From the NCBI GenBank assembly GCA_000226015.1, contig JH154437.1, positions 1,996 to 26,244 of the forward strand: DNA of 24,249 nucleotides, read 5' to 3'. Shown piece by piece: positions 9,325-18,624 of the stretch. Source of the stretch: Mnemiopsis leidyi (Eukaryota > Ctenophora > Tentaculata > Lobata > Bolinopsidae). A program made the translations under genes and the position numbers. Under the pieces are notes generated by a model. It was not told where the DNA came from and searched no databases. It worked only from the letters and a program-made list of their open reading frames with translations. The first letter of the stretch is position 1. Every line of letters begins with the position of its first letter.

Positions 9325-9856
9325 CAATGATGATGGTAAGGTCTAATATAGGTCTTCCCCTTAAGGTGTAGATCTAATTGGATGTAAAATTTGTAAATCT
9401 GTTTAAATATTTCATGTACTGCCGTTTTACATTAATTAGGTAAAATATACTTTCCAAAAAGATTATTATGGTTCAACTTATACAGTTCCATCATGATTTG
9501 TCGAGTTATCGACGGTACGACATTTCTTCAATTTCATGATCAATTTCATTACAGTCTTTCACTTTTCGCGGTGTCATTTCAGTTCTAACTTTGTCTCTGT
9601 CAGAGTTACTTCTTTTACAGTATCTTAAGTGCTCCTGATGTTGAGCCTATATCTACTTTATAGTGCTGCGCCATATCTACTTTTGTGGGGAATAAAAACA
9701 GGAATTAGATCAAATATAAAATAATTAGTTCAGCATAATTTTTGCCCAACATTTAAAGCGTATATCAATAAAGTTAATCATCTAGAAATATTTCAAAGAG
9801 AGACATTAATGTTTTGTTAAATGGATGGATGACGTTGCTCCAAGTGACCCTCCGCT
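9325..9856. repeat. Duplicated block B, copy 1
   Basis: Matches 11621-12150 almost base for base over about 530 bp, with a few small indels (for example tttaaatattt versus ttatattt, and gcgcc versus gaccc). It sits directly between two A blocks, so A1-B1-A2 has a period of about 887 bp. Confidence 0.92.
9506..9646 (-). CDS. Exon-like frame in block B copy 1, unknown product
   Basis: Forty-seven codons including TAA. They follow a possible acceptor (gtagatatag) and read AQHQEHLRYCKRSNSDRDK, then VRTEMTPRKVKDCNEIDHE, then IEEMSYRR. It is very hydrophilic and charged. The identical stretch recurs at 11799-11939. It could be an exon of the same minus-strand family as block A, or simply an open stretch in a repeat. 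Confidence 0.3.
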   Translation of the reverse strand, partial: AQHQEHLRYCKRSNSDRDKVRTEMTPRKVKDCNEIDHEIEEMSYRR

Positions 9857-10208
9857 AATGAATCTAAAGTACTACAATGATCTCCTCTAAAAGAATTTAA
9901 AAACTTAGTTTCAGGGAAACATGCTTGAAAACTAACTCTCTGGTGGGTAAACTGCAATGCTATTGTTCAGTGGCACTTCAGTAAGAAAACTTCACCGACG
10001 GCGCGGTTTTAGAGAGATCATGGCTGCTGCCATCTTCTCCAGAACCTCTTTAAGATTAAGAGGGAGACCGGCGATCCGCCTCAACCTGAGATCGGTCACT
10101 GCTTTGTAGAGTTTTCGATCTCTTTTCCGTCCGCTAGACAGAGGACAAAGATACCTTCTGGCTTCTCTTGTAATCGGTGATAATTGAGCTATCTTCTCTT
10201 AACATTTC
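9857..10208. repeat. Duplicated block A, copy 2 (contains exon-like frame 9992-10188 on minus)
   Basis: Second copy of block A. Its minus-strand frame ends at the TGA complementing 9992-9994 and matches copy 1 apart from a Gly-to-Arg change. To the right it does not run into block B but into unrelated sequence at 10209, which lasts until block B copy 2 at 11621. Confidence 0.9.
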
Positions 10209-10857
10209 GTGGTTACATCGTGAATGTGGGTGTAAATCGTAAAACCTGTCAAGTGTCTACAGTTTCATTATCGTGTCTACATAGAATCCCTCGTGGTTTG
10301 TGAAAATGAATTTGGTCGCACTTCAATAACCACGTTTTGGTAAGGCGCTGCCTTTATATTCTCTGGGCACGCGCGTTTCTACCATGTGCGTGTGGAATTT
10401 ACGATGGCGACAGTCAAAGCTGAAGCTAAGGGCGGGAAAGAGAAGAAGGGTAAAGATGATGGAACCTGTCCTCACAGCCACTGAATCAAATCCCTGCTCT
10501 AAACATAATTTTTTTGCACCTTTATTTACAGGATATGCATTTAGATTGTCCAGTATCTTCCACATCATTCGGGGGCTTTTAGATTTTGTAAACTGCTTAA
10601 AACCCATTGATTTCAGGGATATGCTGTAGTAGTTGTATAAAGCTTTCAGCTGTTGGCCAAAAATTTATGAAATTTACTTAATGTTATAATCTAACATAAT
10701 TCATTGGAATGTATAGAATAAATTTAATCAGTTTGAGATCAGAACCCCCAATCGGGCTTCCGTCATTTTCTTTCTGTATGAAAATAACGGTCAGTCGATG
10801 AACTCTAAACAGTGGCTCTTCAAACTCTTTGATTCTACAGACATAGATAAAACAAAC

Positions 10858-11000
10858 CTGCAGGAGGAGCAGGAGGGAGAATGTTGTCTGGAAGTTTGGG
10901 ATCAATTGCCTTATTCTCCACCAGGCAGCAGAATCTATGGGATCAGTGCAGTACCCCGGCAAACACGTCTCCCCACACAGTCTCCTCAGGTCTCCAAAGA
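10858..11000 (-). pseudogene. Exon-like block C, copy 1 (frame broken)
   Basis: The minus strand reads GDLRRLCGETCLPGYCTDPI, then AAWWRI, nearly identical to copy 2. After AAWWRI the frame departs from that of copy 2. A proline-rich stretch resembling the copy 2 sequence, LPDNILPPAPPA, continues in the next frame up to a good donor (GCAG|gtttgt at 10857). The mismatch points to a frameshifted copy. The CGETCLPGYC cysteine cluster is the most distinctive part; no family recognised. Confidence 0.45.
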
Positions 11001-11099
11001 AACGGTGCTAAGGAGTAGTGGCGTTGGCGGTGGTGTTAGGAGGAGGAGCGCGGTGAGAGAAGGAGAATCCCAGGGATCGAAGTTGCTCCTTGACGTTAT

Positions 11100-11419
11100 C
11101 CAAGTGTTGAGGGACTGCTATCAGGATATCTTTTGGTTTGGTTGGAGAGACGAAATAAAAGAATTAACATGACTGGGTTCTTGAATTCTTCAATTTATGT
11201 ATCATCCTTAGAGAACCTGTTATAGATATAGACTAATAGAGTAAATAGTAAAAGCAAAACGCGAGACTGGGGCAGAAGCAGGGTGTAGAGCTCCTGGAAG
11301 ATGTCGAGCCGCTTCTGGTCATTTCGTATTGACACTGGAGCTTGTTGAAGAGTCTTAAAAGAGGAACCGGTCTGGATGAGAAAGTGGTGGAGAGGAGCGG
11401 TGGGCGAAGAAGGAGATGA
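11100..11419 (-). pseudogene. Degenerate paralogue of exon a, fused to an extra upstream coding stretch
   Basis: A frame of 75 codons runs from an acceptor-like tcag (11420-11423) to TAA at 11195-11197. It reads SSFKTLQQAPVSIRNDQKRL, DIFQELYTLLLPQ, then passes with no intron into RVLLLLFTLL and RFSKDD. The last part aligns with exon a at 7379-7620 (RFLFLFTLYLHGFSKDD), and nucleotide similarity continues on past the stop. In exon a this join is an intron-exon border. Here it is continuous, so the intron was either gained in one copy or lost in the other. The in-frame stop marks this copy as broken. Confidence 0.5.
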
Positions 11420-11620
11420 CTGATTTTACAGACATAGATGAAACAATCTTTCTCTGATGGTCCTTCAAGCCTGGCAAGAGGGCTTAATCCTGTTTGGAAG
11501 TATATTGCTAAGCTGAAGGAATAGCAGTCGGAGTGTTCTTTTGGGAAACGGATTTAAGGTGTAAATCTTACGGGATAAAAAAAAATAATTATAGCTCAAC
11601 TTAAACAATTCCAATATTGT

Positions 11621-12150
11621 CAATGATGATGGTAAGGTCTAATATAGGTCTTCCCCTTAAGGTGTAGATCTAATTGGATGTAAAATTTGTAAATCTGTTA
11701 TATTTCATGTACTACCGTTTTACATTAATTAGGTAAAATATACTTTCCAAAAAGATTATTATGGTTCAACTTATACAGTTCCATCATGATTTGTCGAGTT
11801 ATCGACGGTACGACATTTCTTCAATTTCATGATCAATTTCATTACAGTCTTTCACTTTTCGCGGTGTCATTTCAGTTCTAACTTTGTCTCTGTCAGAGTT
11901 ACTTCTTTTACAGTATCTTAAGTGCTCCTGATGTTGAGCCTATATCTACTTTATAGTGCTGACCCATATCTACTTTTGTTGGGAATAAAAACAGGAATTA
12001 GATCAAATATAAAATAATAAGTTCAGCATCATTTTTGCCCAACATTTTAAAGCGTATATTAATAAAGTTAATCATCTAGAACGATTTCAAAGAGAGGCAT
12101 AAATGTTTTGTTAAATGAATGGATGACGTTGTTCCAAGTGACCCTCCGCT
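11621..12150. repeat. Duplicated block B, copy 2 (contains exon-like frame 11799-11939 on minus)
   Basis: Second copy of block B. Its left border (caatgatgatgg) is where block A joins in copy 1, but here 1.41 kb of other sequence separates it from block A copy 2. The 47-codon minus frame is intact and identical. Confidence 0.92.
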
Positions 12151-12411
12151 CGGTCCTAGTTCGGTTAAGTGAACTAGTAATTGATCTCCAAAGGATGGCG
12201 TGGAATCCCTCATCGGTGGTAGGAGGGAGGATCCCAAAGGTGGATCAGCAGGAGGGGGAATGATGTCTGGTAAGGGAATAAAGTCAATTCTCCACCAGGC
12301 AGCAGGATCTATGGGATCAGTGCAGTACCCCGGCAAACAGGTCTCCCCACACAGTCTCCTCAGGTCTCCGATGAGGATACGACGTATGGGGGCCTCTGTG
12401 TTATTTCCGCC
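12076..12411 (-). CDS. Exon-like block C, copy 2: Cys cluster plus Pro-rich tail, unknown product
   Basis: Open from an acceptor-like ttataacag (12412-12420). It reads APIRRILIGDLRRLCGETCL, PGYCTDPIDPAAWWRI, then DFIPLPDIIPPPADPPLG and SSLLPPM. The cysteine group C-x3-C-x4-C and the tryptophan pair are shared with copy 1, whose frame is broken. The last third overlaps block B and may be read-through of an intron. No start codon and no clear donor were found. Possibly an upstream exon of the same family as 5530-7620, by position and strand only. Confidence 0.4.
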   Translation of the reverse strand, partial: GGNNTEAPIRRILIGDLRRLCGETCLPGYCTDPIDPAAWWRIDFIPLPDIIPPPADPPLGSSLLPPMRDSTPSFGDQLLVHLTELGPSGGSLGTTSSIHLTKHLCLSLKSF

Positions 12412-12599
12412 CTGTTATAACCAACTCCTTAGTAATGAAGAAAAAGAAAATACTATTGAACTATACCATTTAGACACATTAAAGTCCAGCAAAGATTTTT
12501 TTTTCGGTATAACAAGTGCTGAAAATTATGAACTTAAAATAGGATGGATCTTATTCAGAAATACATTATAAAACACGAATAATCATCTTTGCGGTATCA

Positions 12600-13090
12600 A
12601 CGTGTAATACAATGAAAGTAAAATACAATCTCAGTAAAATAAACTTGTCAGAAAAACAATCATAAATGATAACTTATAGAAGTTTAGAGAAGGATCTCTT
12701 GCAGCACGCGATGTTTCTTACTGTGAGCAATACGCTTTATTACTTCATTAGCTTGTCAAAATAGTATTTATCACTGCTATGTATACTGTATGAAACACCT
12801 ACAATTCTGTGATAAACTTGACTGCTAAAATGAGAGAATTTGAATAAAAAGAAACATTGCTAAGATCAATCTTACTATAACAAGAATTGCGCCCGCTTTG
12901 TTTGGTCTCAGGCGGACGCTTAAGATTTCCATCTCTCTTTTAGACTGGATACCTCTATGAAGTTGCAGCCATCGTAAACTTAATACTTTGATAAATTATG
13001 ATATTCACTACGAATTTTTGTAAACTAGATACCACAGTCCGCAATGAAGTAAGAGCAATGGCTAACTAAAACTAAAGCGATGCGTTTGAA
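12600..13090. other. Non-coding stretch, no supported gene
   Basis: AT-rich sequence without a motif, repeat or convincing open frame. Confidence 0.5.
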
Positions 13091-13100
13091 NNNNNNNNNN
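13091..13100. other. Assembly gap of 10 N
   Basis: Ten consecutive N. A fixed short N run usually marks a scaffold join of unknown true size, so order and distance across it are uncertain. Confidence 0.98.
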
Positions 13101-16070
13101 CAATATGATGAATCAAAAGTTCAAAGTCTGAACTAGTGATATGTGAAATATTTTTACTCTACCTCAAAAGTCATGGCTGTGACAAACCGGCAAAGTCAAA
13201 TTTTGAAAATTCGTAAAATTTTCGGCGCACAATCCTAATGACAATGATCTGTTACGTAATTTAAATTACTTTACGTAGGAGCAGGTGGGACACCGGACAC
13301 GTCCATCTACCTACCAACCCACCCCATCCCCAAAATCCGACCACTTTAAACCATCTACTTACTTTTTTGCCTACGGCAAAAAAGTATTAGAGATGGAAAA
13401 AATGTCAAAACAGGATAAAAAGGAATGGAAAGAAACATGTGAAAAAGAAAGAAAAAATGTAAAAAAGAAAAAAGTGTTTCATTAAAAGAAAGTTAAGAAA
13501 AGGAATTTTACGTTGAAGGTAAAGATCATCCAAGGATAGAAGTGTCTGTGCTGCAAACAGGCGCTGTTGTTTTCCATTTGTTGTAGTCTTGTGCGCCTCT
13601 TTCTTTGCAACCAAGGATTGGCAGAAATGTCACTATTCTTATTCTCTTACTGTTCATTTGACGTATCACAATCTTACGCTTCTTCAACAACCACAGTGGT
13701 CTTCTCAGCTATCAAATTTGCAGAGTTCGTCCGAGCCGGCACTGCAAGTTTCCCCTTTAACAAATAAAACCGAAACTATTGAAATGATGATTTCACGTAC
13801 AGTTACTTGAAAGTTGAAGTTAATCCTTCTATTACCTGCATCTCTCCATATTTCAGCCAGCAGTTTCTATTTGATGAGGCTGTCGGAAACAAGAATGTTG
13901 TACAGCTTTTATGACTTAATTCTCTTGTGACTTAAGAATCCATCGGGAAGAGAAAGGTATACTTGCACTGATTTTGAGGAAATTTTATTGGTATGGTCAC
14001 TTGATTAAAAAGTGCCTATGAAAATTAGGGTTAATAACCGCCCACTGATGCAACTATGTAACATTAGTTGTTTTATAGATTTGATCAACAAACGCTCACC
14101 TCACTAGTTTCAGTTTTGACTGGGTTGAGTACAAGTGATACCATCTCGTTATTAAGAAGTAGAAGTGACGTTTCATCATTGAAGCGTAGGACATTACATA
14201 TTATAAAATTGTCGAGTTCAAAATTTGACATATTCCTCAAAATTATTCTATGGTACCCCCAAAGCATTACAACGTCAAGAGCTTCAAACGTCAAGAGCTT
14301 CAAACTATTCACTTATGTGCTACAGCTCTTGTTTCAAGATATCTTTCATTCTTTATTCCTTAGTGGGCTCTGGAGGTCTTCCTGGAGGTCTTCCTGTTGC
14401 TGTATATTCTTCTTATCTGCGTTGCAAATCCCCACCCATGTGCTCATGCCTTTTTGTGGTCAGCTGGGGTAAGGGCGATGTGACATTGTCACTTTTAGAT
14501 GGGCATATCGCGTCGGTTTATCTATCCCAGCGGTGTCTATAAATTTGAAGACATTTTAAGTCTTAATACACGTTCACAATGAACATTCAATCGCCTACAC
14601 ACGGTCTAGCCGAACGTCTTCATCCCAAGTCAAACACTTTGTATTATAACCGGAACTAGAGTTGATCACCAAAACATCCTGAATTATAACAGATATTATA
14701 CCAGATTATAACACTTCTTTTCCAGGATCCAACATCATAAGATCATACCCTTTCCTCCGCAGAGGTTTTGCAAAAAGCTGTTATGTGCATTATAGATGAG
14801 CAAGCTTTCAGAGTTACAAATCAGTAAATATATCATATGGAGACTTTTTTCTGTGTGGATTGAATAATATTTGCCTTGATCAATCCGTGTTCCTGGCAGA
14901 AAATTAGGATAAAAAATTAAAGAACGTTTTAAAATTATTAATTTAATTCTATCGATTTCGTAAAAATTTCACTCCAGATAAACCATGAAAAAATCAGAAA
15001 GTGTACTTAGAAGTTGTCACGTGATTGAACAACATCCGGGAATCATGCATCAGTATTGTATAGGTATGAAACTTGAGGATATCATATTGTACTTTGCTTC
15101 TTTTTTCGAATTTCTTAATAACTGTCTGGAACAAGTTAATGAGTCAACTTTCTGGATTTTGAAGATTGGTGTTCGTTGATTGGAGTTGAATGAGGTTTGA
15201 ATCCAACTAAACATATAACGTGACTGATTTTGGGAGCAAGCATATTCATGCTTTTATGTCTTTATGATTGATTCTCTCACTACTAATAGAACATCTTTCA
15301 CGCTGTACTGAAGTTGGTACAGTTTTTTACCAAGAAATTATCCCAATCTCTAAGTCTGATCAAATTTCCAGGGCCTACTTAACTCTTGGAGTACTGATTT
15401 GTACTTTCCTTTTGGTGCTTGAAGCTAGCTCTAATGTGAGTTGTTTGTTAACATTGTTGCTCTCTTGAGCTAGGTGGGGGCAAGCTTTCTCAAGTTTTTT
15501 TTAGTTTTTGCAGTGAGTCGACCGCAAGTTGTATCATATTGGAAGTTTCATATTATGGATGTTTCTCATATAAAAAACGTGGCCCGGGCCTCAGAATTTC
15601 TTGGAGAATTTCACGGGCTTCGCGTTTTCTCGCCAGATTTATTCTCATACACAGTCTTCTGACTTGCAATTCTTCCGAATTGTCCCCTAGTCTCCTTTCT
15701 CCGTGCAACTTCCGTCTGCTACATAACTAGTGGACCCGTTGGGTGTACATGCTGCTTCAGGGGAGGGCCTATGGACGAACATTTCATTATGTATCAGATG
15801 ATGGCACGGCTTTTATCGGGATTTATCACTGTAGTGATATTAGGCGACATGACAAAAACATTCTGTGACTCATTACGTGTGGCTCTATGTGATATTGAAC
15901 TTACAGTCGTTCGATTTTCAGAATATCCTCGATATTACCTATATTGTGCTTTTTATCTTCTCAAAATGTTATAACACATTTAAAGTTATAACGTTGCAAA
16001 GTAAGGCCGTTAATGATAATGAACAAACATAATTTGTGACTCAGACACATATTTTAAAATTGATTTTACT
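13101..16070. other. Non-coding stretch, no supported gene
   Basis: Many short open frames on both strands, none with a motif or splice context I trust. Small direct duplications lie at 14272-14303 (cgtcaagagcttcaaa twice) and 14371-14394 (ggaggtcttcct twice). The latter read GRPPGRPP on minus, an AT-hook-like string, but the frame around it is short. Confidence 0.5.
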
Positions 16071-16073
16071 TTT

Positions 16074-16334
16074 TTACAGTCTTGCTGCTTGATTCTTGGA
16101 ATCTGTTTCAGCAACACAGGTTCCATGCTTGGCAGCAGCTGTTTGTCTGATTGTTTCTGCAGTTACCTTGGTAGCTTTTCTCATCAAAGATGTTGTGTAC
16201 AAGTAACGTTCTAGTTTTCTGCTTTTACAACCACGGTTGTGATGAATACTGCCTTTGCCCAAGAGACGGCTGTATTCTCTGCAAGCTTGATCTGGTTTGT
16301 GATTCGTCGAATAAGTTTGGGATTTGTCTTTTAG
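16074..16334 (-). CDS. Possible terminal exon, unknown product
   Basis: About 86 codons are open on minus from just after an in-frame TAA to a TAA at 16074. It reads TYSTNHKPDQACREYSRLLG, CKSRKLERYLYTTSLMRK, then KVTAETIRQTAAAKHGTCV. It is basic and helical, with no usable ATG near the start, and the fragment could derive from a mobile-element protein. I recognise no family. Confidence 0.25.
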   Translation of the reverse strand, partial: LKDKSQTYSTNHKPDQACREYSRLLGKGSIHHNRGCKSRKLERYLYTTSLMRKATKVTAETIRQTAAAKHGTCVAETDSKNQAARL

Positions 16335-16912
16335 TTACGGGATTTTATTGAACGACGAGTCGATTTTATTTACTTACGTTTATAATGCGAATGTCTTTAT
16401 TAATAACAAAATCATAAAAGTACTTAGACGACTTTCGTAGTCCGTGTTTGGTTATCAGGCAAGATAATTTTTATGTCTCCTATTCTTTTTACTCAGCTAC
16501 GCAGGCACACGTTGAGTTGGCAATAAGCGAAAAATTCTTTCTCGGCGTGATGTACCCCGACCCTGCCCGGGGTTTGCTTTTATTTGCCGTTATTCCTATG
16601 GCGGACAAGTTGTCCCAGGGAACTGAAACCCTGTGAGGTTGAAAGGAAAAGTCGAAAAAAGTTGATAAAGAGGGCACATTGGGATTCGGGAAACGTGGTA
16701 TCAGTAATGTAAAAGCCGGGACAAAGATGTATAATATTAATAATAATAATAATGGATTTTGTCTCCTTGAAAAATCTTATCACGTACTAAACACGTGTCG
16801 TAAACCAAATACCCGAATCAGTTTCTTCACTTTTCAAAAAAAATCTAGGCACCACTCTTGTGAATGAAGCACCATTGTTTGACAAACATTTGAGTTCCCG
16901 CTTTTCACGATG

Positions 16913-17435
16913 TCAATACACATAAGTCATTCTCATTCCCTCCTCTTCTGAATCAGTATCAGAGGGTCCATACACACTTTCAATTTTAGATTTCGCCACA
17001 ATTTCAGGTTTGTGCTCAACTAAGTCCGAAGTTCTTCTTGGTCCTAGTGAAACTATTCTACATCCCTTAATTGTCCAGTATATTTCAGGCTGCTGTTCTA
17101 TTTTGACCTTTAGTTCTTGCACCTTGACACGTAGTCGCGCTCGCTCTTGGTAGCTGAGATCGTTTGCAATGTACACTCGTTTATCAAATGATTTTAATCT
17201 TCGTGCATTCATCATCGCAATCTGAACTGGATCAGGACTATCAAATTCTACTCTTAAAAATGATTTCCCATTCGATTCGCCTGTTTTAATTTCTGTTATG
17301 TAGAATTCATTAGCCCTTATGTTCACACCCACGTGTTTTAGGATTTCTTTTACTTCTGTGGAATAGTCATCTCCCTGTTCGAAGGAACCAAAAATCGTCA
17401 GATTGCACTGCCTTCTTCTGACCTCTGTCCATTTC
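16913..17435 (-). CDS. L1 ORF1p-like (Transposase_22-type) RNA-binding protein, partial
   Basis: About 173 residues are open from an acceptor-like ttttgttatag (17436-17446) to TGA at 16913-16915. The order fits the ORF1 protein of L1-type LINEs. It starts with an RRM-like strand CNLTIFGSFEQG, then KSFLRVEFDSPDP, then KRVYIANDLSYQERARLRVK, which is the start of the C-terminal domain, then YWTIKGCRIVSLGPR. A short acidic tail (PSDTDSEEEG) ends it. These proteins bind RNA as trimers in LINE particles. The N-terminal coiled coil is absent and there is no in-frame ATG before the middle of the domain. No endonuclease or reverse transcriptase frame follows on minus. It is therefore either a fragment cut at both ends or a spliced, co-opted exon. 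The lack of stop codons favours a recent or retained copy. Confidence 0.7.
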
Positions 17436-17444
17436 CTATAACAA

Positions 17445-17588
17445 AAGTGGAATAAATAAAAAATATAAATTTAGAAACTACAGATACTCCGAAAGTGGAA
17501 TAAATAAATCATATAAATTTAGAAACTTCAGATACTCCGAATGTGGAATAAATAAATAATATAAATTTAGAAACTACAGATACTTCGA
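17445..17588. repeat. 3 x 48-bp tandem repeat
   Basis: Three contiguous 48-bp units start at 17445, 17493 and 17541, each opening with a[a/t]gtggaataaataaa and ending gatact[c/t]cga. They differ at only a few positions. The unit length is a multiple of three. The block lies just upstream, on minus, of the ORF1-like exon. Confidence 0.95.
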
Positions 17589-17659
17589 AAGGATTCTTCG
17601 GCCTAGATCTTCTTCTGATTCTTCTCACCAGAGTCTGAAACATTTATGTCAATTATCAG

Positions 17660-17760
17660 CAACCATTAAATTGGCGCTGTTAGTCATAGAAGGTTCGGTG
17701 TATTTATAATATGAACTGATTTTTACGGGCCTTGCGGCAGCACGCAATTGGCCAATCGCA
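17660..17760 (-). promoter_or_regulatory. Possible RNA polymerase II promoter (CCAAT + TATA) for the minus strand
   Basis: On minus a TATAAATA box complements 17701-17708. A palindromic ATTGGCCAAT (17747-17756) lies about 40-50 bp upstream of it in GC-rich sequence. Transcription would start near 17675 and lead toward the ORF1-like exon, with a possible first donor CTCTG|gtgaga at about 17626. The arrangement is textbook, but it rests on short motifs only. Confidence 0.35.
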
Positions 17761-18393
17761 AGGGCGCATGCTTTTATTCGGTACGCAGTAAAACGGATTT
17801 GGCTGTCCACGCGGCCTTCTCAATCACCCCAGAGACACTGATAGACACTCCTATCAGTAGGATGTTTGTCGAGCTGATCCCGGCCGTCGTTAGGGCAGCC
17901 GGCAGAGATTTGGGTTGTAGTATCTGAGGTGGAGGCTAACCTTGTTTACAATTACAGATTACTACAGGCACTGCGATAAGAATAAACCGGTGGTTGAACG
18001 GCAGATTTATTTCTACTTTGTTTATTTATGGTTTAAAATAAACGTATTTGCCAATCTATTCATATACATGACGTGGTTCAATACTTCAGATGACTTATAT
18101 TCTGCATTCCTTTGATCGTCCCCTCAAACCTTGTTTTTGGTTTTGCGCGAGCCATTTAAAGAACGGGTCATTACAATGGCATTTCTTCATGTCAAATTTC
18201 CCGTTCGGATGGATCGTCAATGGGAATTATTTTTTATTGTCCATTATGAATAAATTTGTTCAATAAAAAATCGCTTTCCAAAGGGATTTCCAAAAATACC
18301 TTATATTTCATCAGGTTTTTTGGTCCGGCTTATATCTTAACTCCACCCAAGTGTCGTTGTCGGTAAATTTTTTTGTGTGGCAATCGGGTCCCG

Positions 18394-18411
18394 CCCCCCC
18401 CCCCCCCCCCC
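18394..18411. repeat. Poly-C run
   Basis: Eighteen consecutive C following cccg. Such homopolymers are often mis-sized in assemblies and can form G4 or i-motif structures. Confidence 0.95.
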
Positions 18412-18564
18412 GGTAAGGATTAAAGTTAAAAGGTGACACCACATCGATAAACACATTCAATGTGGGGAAACAACGGTCACATACCTGATTATACTGATAT
18501 ACTCCCAGTCCGGCTCATTTCAAGATGGAGGAGTTATAAGGGTGGACAAGGCTCTCACTGTTAG

Positions 18565-18624
18565 ATACGGTTACATCCACTACAGACATCGTCGTGTCCT
18601 CTTCTACTACAGGGGACATCCTAG
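18565..18624 (+). CDS. Ser/Thr-rich exon 1 of the VWC-like gene (5'-most seen)
   Basis: The acceptor is ctcactgttag and the donor is CCTAG|gtaacc. It reads TVTSTTDIVVSSSTTGDIL, a mucin-like composition suited to O-glycosylation. Other frames are open here too, so this exon rests on the phase match with the next one (1 to 2) and on shared wording (TTDI, TTGD / TSGD). Confidence 0.4.
   Translation: MRLHPLQTSSCPLLLQGTS

Noticed and set aside
10798..11172. 124-codon plus-strand frame across block C copy 1
   Set aside because: The conserved reading between the two C copies is on minus; this frame is its shadow.
8971..12150. LTR retrotransposon with A or B as long terminal repeats
   Set aside because: The order A-B-A-x-B does not give paired flanking LTRs, and no gag/pol, primer-binding site or polypurine tract is visible.
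13285..13485. Lys-rich frame after the N gap
   Set aside because: Low-complexity A-rich sequence (KERKNVKKKK) without splice or start support.
14068..14472. 134-codon plus-strand frame
   Set aside because: Leu/Ser/Phe-rich with no motif, includes short direct duplications, and competing frames on both strands are equally open.
18088..18264. 58-codon frame starting MTYILHSFDRPLKP as first exon of the VWC-like gene
   Set aside because: It ends in a stop without a donor in suitable phase and has no signal-peptide character.
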